DNA of 12,500 nt from Halocaridina rubra. Taxonomy: Eukaryota; Arthropoda; Malacostraca; Decapoda; Atyidae. This document shows, piece by piece, positions 7,491-12,500 of the stretch (its first letter is position 1; each line of letters opens with the position of its first letter). Under the pieces are notes generated by a model. It searched no databases. It was given only the letters and a program-made list of their open reading frames with translations, and was not told where the DNA came from. Where the stretch lies: assembly GCA_037179515.1 (NCBI GenBank), contig JAXCGZ010013642.1, forward strand, positions 1-12,500. Direction: 5' to 3'. The translations under genes were made by a program, and so were the position numbers.

Positions 7491-9122
7491 GTGATGTGTA
7501 CATGTTTAAATGATTATTTCTTATCTGTATTTACAAATGAAAACTTGGAAAATATTCCGGAAGTAGAATCCATTTACAGAGACAGTCCCGATAATATACT
7601 TAGTTCAATAAATATTACGAGAGAGGAGGTAATAAAAGAAATAGATAAATTAAAGGCTCATAAATCTCCGGGACCTGATGGAATATATGCTAGAATATTA
7701 AAGGAATGCAAGGAAGAGCTTAGTTGTCCTCTAACTGCATTATTTAATAATTCAATAAAATTAGGATCGGTACCCATGGAGTGGAAATTGGCAGATGTGG
7801 TACCAATATTTAAAAAAGGAGAACGTGTTAAAAAGAATAATTATAGGCCGGTAAGTTTAACGTCAACAGTGGGTAAGATTCTAGAATCCATAATTGCAAA
7901 TAAAATAAGGGCACATCTAGAATTACACAGACTGATAAAACTTTCACAACACGGGTTTCTTAAGGGTTTTTCGTGCCTTACAAACTTACTGTCTTTTTAT
8001 TCAGAAGTTTACGAGGCAGTAGATTGTGGCAAAGAATATGATACAATATATCTAGATTTTAGCAAAGCTTTTGATAGAGTTCCTCACAAAAGATTAGTTA
8101 AAAAGCTGGAAGCTCATGGTATAGGAGGAGCTGTGCTCAGATGGATCAAACAATGGTTAAAAGACAGAAAACAGAGGGTTTGCATAAATGGAGAGAAATC
8201 AGAGTGGGGCTCGGTTACAAGCGGGGTACCACAAGGCTCGGTACTGGGTCCTCTATTATTCATCGTATATCTAAATGATCTGGATTCGGATATCAGTAGT
8301 AACCTAAGTAAATTCGCAGACGACACTAAAATAGGTAGAACTATAAATGGAAAAGAAGACATTCATGCTTTACAGGAAGATCTAAATAGATTATCTGAAT
8401 GGTCGGACAAATGGCAAATGGAATTTAATGTTGAAAAATGTAAAGTAGTTAAAATGGGTACTATAAAAGACAATACTAGTTATAAGCTAAATAACCATGA
8501 AATCATGAGTTCTCAGTGTGAAAGGGATTTGGGAGTTCTTGTGAGTAGTAGTCTTAAGCCAAGAGAGCAATGCACAGCAGTCAGAAATAAAGCAAACAGA
8601 ATTTTAGGATTTATCTCAAGAAGCGTCAGCAATAGGACGGAAAAAGTTATTTTGCAGCTCTATCTTGCATTAGTTAGGCCCCATTTAGATTATGCTGTGC
8701 AATTCTGGTCACCCTATTATAGAATGGAAATTGAATCCTTGGAGAGAGTGCAACGAAGAATGACCAAGATGATACACAATATCAGAAATCTACCATATGA
8801 GGACAGATTAAAAAAACTTAATCTACATTCTCTAGAGAGGCGAAGAGTTAGGGGGGATATGATTGAAGTGTATAAATGGTTTAAAGGGATTAACAAGGGA
8901 GATATTAATAAAGTTTTAAAAATTCATGATCAAACCAGAACTCGTAATAATGGATTTAAGCTTGATAAATTTAGGTTCAGAAGGGAAATTGGTAAAAATT
9001 GGTTTGGTAATAGAGTAGCTGATGCATGGAACAAGCTTCCTAGTATGATAGTAAATGCCAATACCTTAGACACCTTCAAATGTAGATTAGATAGACATAT
9101 GACAGAGGTAGGGTGGTTATGA
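7491..9122 (+). CDS. Non-LTR retrotransposon reverse transcriptase (CR1-like), younger LINE
   Basis: The 543-residue open frame contains all reverse transcriptase landmarks: KSPGPDGI (58-65), WKLADVVPIFKKG (98-110), NNYRPVSLTS (116-125), motif A YLDFSKAFD with catalytic Asp189, motif B SGVPQGSVLGPL (244-255) and motif C FADD (275-278). LVRPHLDYAVQFWSP, LERVQRRMTKMI and LERRRVRGDMIEVYKW complete the CR1-like C-terminal domain. It would copy element RNA at an endonuclease nick. The first Met is not the real start, because the coding frame continues upstream across a one-base frameshift (see the linker entry). The reverse transcriptase part itself has no stop or lost catalytic residue, in line with its being the younger of the two nested elements. 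No promoter or 5' end is present. Confidence 0.93.
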   Translation: MMCTCLNDYFLSVFTNENLENIPEVESIYRDSPDNILSSINITREEVIKEIDKLKAHKSPGPDGIYARILKECKEELSCPLTALFNNSIKLGSVPMEWKLADVVPIFKKGERVKKNNYRPVSLTSTVGKILESIIANKIRAHLELHRLIKLSQHGFLKGFSCLTNLLSFYSEVYEAVDCGKEYDTIYLDFSKAFDRVPHKRLVKKLEAHGIGGAVLRWIKQWLKDRKQRVCINGEKSEWGSVTSGVPQGSVLGPLLFIVYLNDLDSDISSNLSKFADDTKIGRTINGKEDIHALQEDLNRLSEWSDKWQMEFNVEKCKVVKMGTIKDNTSYKLNNHEIMSSQCERDLGVLVSSSLKPREQCTAVRNKANRILGFISRSVSNRTEKVILQLYLALVRPHLDYAVQFWSPYYRMEIESLERVQRRMTKMIHNIRNLPYEDRLKKLNLHSLERRRVRGDMIEVYKWFKGINKGDINKVLKIHDQTRTRNNGFKLDKFRFRREIGKNWFGNRVADAWNKLPSMIVNANTLDTFKCRLDRHMTEVGWL

Positions 9123-9294
9123 ATAGGTTAGTGCTTATTAGAAAAATCATAAAAAGAAAAACAGAATAAATAAGTAGAGTAGAATAGAATAGGTTAGACA
9201 TGCTGAAAATACAATTCAAAAATGGAGCTGCCTCGTGTGTGCCAGTAGGCATGTTGCAGTGTCCTCTATTCTTATGTTCTTATGTTCTTATGTT
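9123..9294 (+). other. 3' UTR and tandem 8-bp tail of the younger LINE
   Basis: After the ORF comes an A-rich stretch with AGAATAGA-like repeats, then the block beginning GGAGCTGCCTCG at 9222, then tandem TTCTTATG units from about 9268. I recall closely similar ends on many decapod CR1-like elements. In this class the 3' UTR and tail guide recognition by the reverse transcriptase. Confidence 0.8.
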
Positions 9295-9305
9295 CTTAAT
9301 AAACT
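9295..9305 (+). repeat. Target-site duplication, right copy
   Basis: CTTAATAAACT follows the tandem tail of the younger LINE. It has one extra T compared with the left copy. Its first bases also match the tail repeat (TTCTTATG), so the exact boundary is uncertain by about four bases. Confidence 0.75.
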
Positions 9306-10008
9306 TTACCAGGCTCTTTGATACTATGCCAGTGTCTATTTCAGAAATCCATTCTCTTCCTCTTCGAAAAGTCTTTCTGCTTTGGTAATGAGAATGAGGT
9401 GTTTTTAGATTATTTAAAACAAGTAGCTGTTCTTCTATACACATACCAAACAAAGCTAGAGCATTGTCATTAGGAGTGGGTATAGGGTCGGGAATAAACG
9501 GGTACGAATATTCCAACAAGCCTAATCGCTCTGTGAGTTCCCCCAATGGAAATCCCATACCGGGCATTCATATCACCGATCACCACACATCCATTACTAC
9601 CTTCATTAGTTTTGATCTTCTTCTTAATTAGGTATAACTGAAATATTCGGAATCAACAGGAGGGATGTAACATGCACCGAATAAAACACCTGGAATACAC
9701 TTCAGTGTAAACCATATCTGATCTGCGATTGACATATCAATATCAAATACTTGCTTATTCAAATGCTGTTTTATCAATACAAAAGTACCGCCTCTATTAG
9801 CATTTGCTTGGTCATAACTTTCATATGAAACATAACCTGGAAATGATATAGACAAATTCGTTTTTAGTTCATTTAAATAGATAACATCATATAAATTTAA
9901 TAATTATTCAATATCTCTCTTCTCTATCTTAGTTCTTACAGTATTAATATTCCAAGACAAAATTCTTATAATACTTTGTGTTCTAAATAAAAACGGTGAG
10001 ATTGCCAT
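9305..10008 (-). pseudogene. ORF2 start and AP endonuclease of the older LINE, 5' part
   Basis: A minus-strand ATG at 10008-10006 opens a frame reading MAISPFLFRTQSI, followed by ILSWNINTVRTKIEKRDIE, the N-terminal WNxN block of AP-type endonucleases (WNIN at 9954-9943). After an in-frame TAA it resumes as LLNLYDVIYLNELKTN, the catalytic-Glu region. It continues through FPGYVSY, RGGTFVLIK, DQIWFTLKCIPG and ACYIPP (within 9855-9628). A frameshift follows near 9633. GDMNARYG lies at 9577-9554, and a further frame change leads into GELTERLGLLEYSYPFIPDP, PTPNDNALAL and TFRRGREWISEID (within 9567-9305). The domain is cut off by the inserted LINE after LVKF. Confidence 0.85.
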
Positions 10009-10190
10009 CTATCTATTATGACATTATCCTTGTACAATACTCTTTCCCTGTAATTAAGGCGTATATTGCATCCTACATTAGCTGGCTTCCTCTTCTCTTC
10101 TTCCTCGGCATCCTTCTACCTTTTAAGTCCTTGAGTGACTGCATGACCTAGATTACCTGGCTAAGCATTTTCTTTTAGTCTTATACATGG
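9970..10190 (-). pseudogene. Possible ORF1 C-terminal remnant of the older LINE, overlapping ORF2
   Basis: One minus-strand frame reads GHAVTQGLKR, stop, KDAEEEEKRKPANV, GCNIRLNYRERVLYKDNVI, then IDRWQSHR and stops at about 9970. It overlaps the ORF2 start at 10008 by about 40 bases in a different frame. Overlapping or adjacent ORF1/ORF2 is common in two-ORF LINEs. The charged composition and position suit an ORF1 end, but I do not recognise a named domain, so the identity is an inference. Confidence 0.4.
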
Positions 10191-10565
10191 CCCTGTTCAT
10201 CTTTGTCCTCTATCTTGTGATGACTCACCTGTATGATACATAATGTTAAAAACTAAATGAAAAACAATCAACTTCACTGCATTCCCAATGGTCACAACCA
10301 GGGTCCCCGATTTATGTTTTCCTTATACTTGTTTTTTTTTTTATTGTGCTGACATGGCAATCATATTTGACGAAATTAATTTTTTTTTCTTTATGTATAC
10401 TCTTGCATAATTGATTTGTCATATTATTCAAACCTTTATTATTTTTCCAAGCTGTTTACAAGCAATTAGGTTAGAAAATATATCATGTTATTTTGCTATA
10501 TTATTTTCGCTAGCTATCAGCTTTAAAAATTATGAGGTTATACCATTGCAAACCGAATATGGCTA
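10191..10565. other. Unassigned AT-rich sequence between the LINE and the hairpin
   Basis: About 375 bp with poly-T runs near 10330 and 10380. It may include the 5' end of the older LINE near 10190-10320, but I find no coding block, repeat or RNA gene that I can support. Confidence 0.5.
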
Positions 10566-10639
10566 GAAATATATTTACAATGAGGAAAGCTAGAACAAAT
10601 AATAATTTGTTCTAGCTTTCCTCATTGTAAATATATTTC
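10566..10639. repeat. Perfect 35-bp inverted repeat with a 4-base loop
   Basis: The arm at 10566-10600 (starting GAAATATATTTACAATGAGG) is exactly the reverse complement of 10605-10639; only AATA lies between them. No mismatch is present in 35 base pairs, and pairing stops abruptly outside. It could be a fold-back or miniature transposon, a replication- or repair-generated palindrome, or, if transcribed, a double-stranded RNA hairpin. The 4-base loop is too tight for a typical miRNA precursor. It lies about 95 bp upstream of the TATA-like box of the candidate gene. Confidence 0.95.
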
Positions 10640-10652
10640 AGCTCTCAGCTTA

Positions 10653-10662
10653 GCTCCGCCTA
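10653..10662 (+). promoter_or_regulatory. Upstream copy of the 10-mer GCTCCGCCTA
   Basis: An exact 10-base match to the element at 10705-10714, and unusually GC-rich for this AT-rich surrounding. It may be a transcription-factor site of the candidate gene; the factor is unknown. Confidence 0.35.
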
Positions 10663-10704
10663 TAATTTGTATTATCATATTTCGATTGTCGCATCATCCA
10701 CGAG

Positions 10705-10714
10705 GCTCCGCCTA
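10705..10714 (+). promoter_or_regulatory. Proximal copy of the 10-mer GCTCCGCCTA
   Basis: The second exact copy lies 52 bp downstream of the first, about five helical turns, and about 20 bp upstream of the TATA-like box. Spacing and position suggest a paired promoter element, but this is inference. Confidence 0.35.
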
Positions 10715-10731
10715 CAGAGAAATATCTGCAG

Positions 10732-10739
10732 TTTATAAG
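10732..10739 (+). promoter_or_regulatory. TATA-like box of the candidate transporter gene
   Basis: TTTATAAG lies 69 bp upstream of the proposed start codon. A start of transcription about 30 bp downstream (around 10763-10772, near GCCATTTA) would leave a 5' UTR of roughly 40 bases. No other promoter evidence is available. Confidence 0.4.
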
Positions 10740-10807
10740 AGCAGATTCAGGGTTGATAGCCATTTACAGGCGTTTGGCTGTCCAGTGACACGGAGGTCTC
10801 TTCTGAA

Positions 10808-10834
10808 ATGGACCGTAGTTATAAGAAACCCGAA
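10808..10834 (+). CDS. Candidate first coding exon of an SLC22-like transporter gene
   Basis: ATG at 10808 opens nine codons, MDRSYKKPE, ending at a strong splice donor (GAA followed by GTAAGA, 10835-10840). The exon ends in phase 0, exactly matching the phase needed by the second exon at 11709. A TATA-like box and a plausible short 5' UTR lie upstream. A short hydrophilic, cytosolic N-terminal tail encoded by its own exon is reasonable for a membrane transporter. The exon alone is too short to be convincing; the case rests on the donor, the phase and exon 2. The true start or first exon could differ. Confidence 0.5.
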
Positions 10835-11708
<874 letters not shown>

Positions 11709-11808
11709 AGAACGTGTGAAGGCGAAGAGGTAAAAGACTTTTCTGACTTCTTAGCCACCATTGGCTTTGGGAAATGGCAGCTCATGACCTTCTTGTTACC
11801 AGCTCTTG
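11709..11808 (+). CDS. Candidate second exon: N-terminus of an SLC22-like (MFS) organic-ion transporter
   Basis: The 100-bp block is bounded by an acceptor (TTCTTCAG before 11709) and a donor (GTAAGC at 11809-11814). Read in phase 0 from exon 1, it encodes 33 residues without a stop: a charged stretch RTCEGEEVK, then DFSDFLATIGFGKWQ, then a hydrophobic LMTFLLPAL that would begin transmembrane helix 1. Members of the SLC22 organic cation/anion/zwitterion transporter family commonly start with a pattern like F.D.L..IG.FG..Q followed by the first helix, so the match is suggestive. The exon ends one base into the next codon (G, probably Gly or another G-starting codon). The remaining exons would lie beyond the right edge. 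It is the only non-transposon coding signal in the window. Confidence 0.6.
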
Positions 11809-11869
11809 GTAAGCATTACAAAAAGGGAAAAATAAAAATAAGGTCGGCGTGTCTTCGAGGTGATTGAAA

Positions 11870-12028
11870 CACACATTTAATTCTCCTCCTCAATGCCCGA
11901 GGCTAACTAATTGATAGAAAAAATGCAATGACGCATTTTTTAATGTCCCCAAATAATCTGTCTCTCATGATGAAATCCGGACTTGAGACCTCTATCCACA
12001 GCTTGTTGCTCAGCGCACTAAGCTGTGG
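11870..12028 (-). mobile_element. tRNA-derived SINE-like repeat, copy 1 (inverted)
   Basis: On the minus strand a tRNA-like head (A-box-like TAGTGCGCTGAGC; B-box-like GGTCTCAAGTCC, complement of 11979-11990) is followed by a body. The body contains GAGAGACAGATTATTTGGGG, AAAAAATGCGTCATTGCA and GAGGAGGAGAATTAAATGTG. The same body occurs in copies 2 and 3. The RNA polymerase III boxes are imperfect, so an old copy is likely. Confidence 0.55.
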
Positions 12029-12250
12029 AATTCTGTTCAAGAGGTACCATGTTCGAATCACGACTAGAGAGATAGACTGTTGGGAACATTTAAAAATGTA
12101 CAATTGCATTACATCTGTTCTATTAACTAGATAGCGTCGGGCTCTGAGGAGGAGAATTAAATGTGCGTTCCGATCTTTGGTGGGTGAGTAGAGAATAAAA
12201 TAAAGTAATGGGTGCAGTAGTGCAACTCTGTGTAGCTTCAGTAGAAGTTC
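11996..12250 (+). mobile_element. tRNA-derived SINE-like repeat, copy 2
   Basis: Its tRNA-like head has an A-box-like TTGCTCAGCGCAC and a B box TGTTCGAATCA (12050-12060). The body matches copy 1 inverted and copy 3 direct, including TGAGGAGGAGAATTAAATGTG at 12145-12165. Homology to copy 3 extends through TAAAATAAAGTAATGGGTGC to at least 12220; the 3' end is uncertain and may be the CTCTCTCTTTT stretch near 12255. Its head overlaps that of copy 1 in a 9-bp inverted repeat, CCACAGCTT (11996-12004) and AAGCTGTGG (12020-12028). Confidence 0.55.
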
Positions 12251-12269
12251 CAGTTCTCTCTCTTTTATA

Positions 12270-12500
12270 CTTCCGTGGCTCAACATGTTATACTGTGGAT
12301 GTCTGTTCTAGAAGTCCTATGTTCGACTCCCAAAAAAGAGATAGATTATTTAGGGACATTAGAAAATGCGTAATTACATTGCAGTTGTTCTATCAACTAA
12401 TTAGCCTAATTAGGTGTTAAGGAGGAGACTTAAATGAGCACATGTGTGTTGATCAGTGGTGGATGAGGAGAGGGTAAAATAGAATAACAGGCGCCGTAAT
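12270..12500 (+). mobile_element. tRNA-derived SINE-like repeat, copy 3 (cut by the right edge)
   Basis: An A-box-like TGGCTCAACATG (12276-12287) and a good B box TGTTCGACTCC (12320-12330) lie at tRNA-like spacing. The body carries AGAGATAGATTATTTAGGGA, GCGTAATTACATTGCAG and GGAGGAGACTTAAATGAGC, matching copies 1 and 2. The end of the copy lies outside the window. Confidence 0.6.

Larger units (their letters stand above)
6931..9294 (+). mobile_element. Younger plus-strand CR1-like LINE inserted into the older LINE
   Basis: The 5'-truncated element contains a linker (about 7026-7461), reverse transcriptase (7491-9122), a 3' UTR (9123-9265) with the conserved block GGAGCTGCCTCGTGTGTGCC (from 9222), and a terminal 8-bp tandem TTCTTATG-type tail (about 9268-9294). 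Short tandem 3' repeats of this sort are characteristic of CR1-like elements. It lies inside the endonuclease gene of the minus-strand LINE and is flanked by CTTAAAAACT (6921-6930) and CTTAATAAACT (9295-9305), an almost intact target-site duplication. One frameshift at about 7440 and degeneration of the first 160 bp are the only clear defects. Confidence 0.9.
4321..10190 (-). mobile_element. Older minus-strand LINE, near full length, split by a younger LINE
   Basis: On the minus strand the order is: ORF1 C-terminal remnant (about 10190-9970), ORF2 start and endonuclease (10008 to about 9305, continued at about 6920-6800), linker (6716-6243), reverse transcriptase and zinc knuckle (6201-4564), 3' UTR (4563-4321), then the TATC tract. 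The endonuclease is interrupted by the plus-strand LINE with a target-site duplication. Wording of the reverse transcriptase (FRRAYDCVPRNKLF, MDDTIVLST, KTKFMVING, CSCGQIQTETHV) differs clearly from the CR1-like copies and recalls a family found in molluscs and other aquatic invertebrates; I cannot fix its clade name. Multiple stops, frameshifts and a lost catalytic residue make it dead. Confidence 0.85.
11809..12500 (+). other. Putative intron 2 of the candidate transporter gene (runs off the edge)
   Basis: It begins at GTAAGC and contains the three SINE-like copies described separately. I see no further exon with matching phase before the window ends. Confidence 0.45.

Noticed and set aside
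8114..8362. Minus-strand open frame opposite the younger LINE
   Set aside because: It is antisense to the motif B-motif C region of a clear reverse transcriptase.
9200..9388. Plus-strand open frame after the younger LINE
   Set aside because: It spans the LINE 3' UTR, its tandem tail and the antisense of the older endonuclease.
10566..10639. miRNA precursor
   Set aside because: The stem is perfectly paired for 35 bp with a 4-base loop and no bulges, unlike typical animal pre-miRNAs; no expression evidence is available.
11996..12062. Functional tRNA gene
   Set aside because: The A and B boxes are imperfect and no complete acceptor stem or cloverleaf can be drawn; the shared body downstream fits a SINE better.
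11903..12286. 127-residue minus-strand open frame
   Set aside because: It crosses the two inverted SINE-like copies and resembles no protein; open by chance in repeat sequence.

Overview
The window reads as eukaryotic, repeat-rich invertebrate DNA, most likely from a decapod crustacean. The evidence is a dense layering of non-LTR retrotransposons (LINEs) that look, from memory, like decapod CR1-like families, together with long pure microsatellites (TG, TAGA, TAA), tRNA-derived SINE-like repeats and spliceosomal intron signals. The species call rests on recognition of repeat families and could not be tested here. There is no sign of bacterial gene organisation.

Layout from left to right. Positions 1-1170 (minus strand) hold the decayed 5' half of a LINE: an ORF1-like nucleic-acid-binding segment, then an AP endonuclease; its reverse transcriptase would lie off the left edge. 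Positions 1179-3533 hold three head-to-tail, minus-strand, 5'-truncated copies (A, B, C) of a CR1-like LINE. They share one 3' end, and every junction is a (TG)n tract; copy C keeps a 410-codon reverse transcriptase. After a 93-bp TG tract and about 560 bp of unrecognised sequence comes a 130-bp TAGA array. This directly abuts the 3' end of a second, different LINE on the minus strand (about 4321-10190), which has an ORF1 remnant, endonuclease, linker, reverse transcriptase and a C-terminal zinc knuckle.

That second LINE is split inside its endonuclease by a plus-strand CR1-like LINE (about 6931-9294), which ends in an 8-bp tandem 3' tail and is flanked by a 10/11-bp target-site duplication. 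Removing the insert and one duplication copy restores the host endonuclease reading frame, so the order of events is clear: the minus-strand LINE is older and the plus-strand LINE came later.

The right end (10566-12500) is different. A perfect 35-bp hairpin is followed by two identical 10-bp GC-containing boxes, a TATA box, a short first coding exon ending in a good splice donor (10808-10834), an 874-bp intron carrying a TAA microsatellite, and a second exon (11709-11808) with good acceptor and donor. Exon 2 reads in frame with exon 1 and resembles the extreme N-terminus of SLC22-type organic-ion transporters. This is the only candidate host gene. Its second intron, which runs off the right edge, holds three copies of a tRNA-derived SINE-like repeat, two of them arranged head-to-head as a large imperfect palindrome.

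Apart from that candidate gene, the coding content is selfish: retrotransposon proteins for nicking DNA and copying RNA into it, all damaged to some degree. I did not find a novel defence or metabolic system. The points most worth following are the hidden gene start, the microsatellite-associated LINE array, and the hairpin next to the putative promoter.
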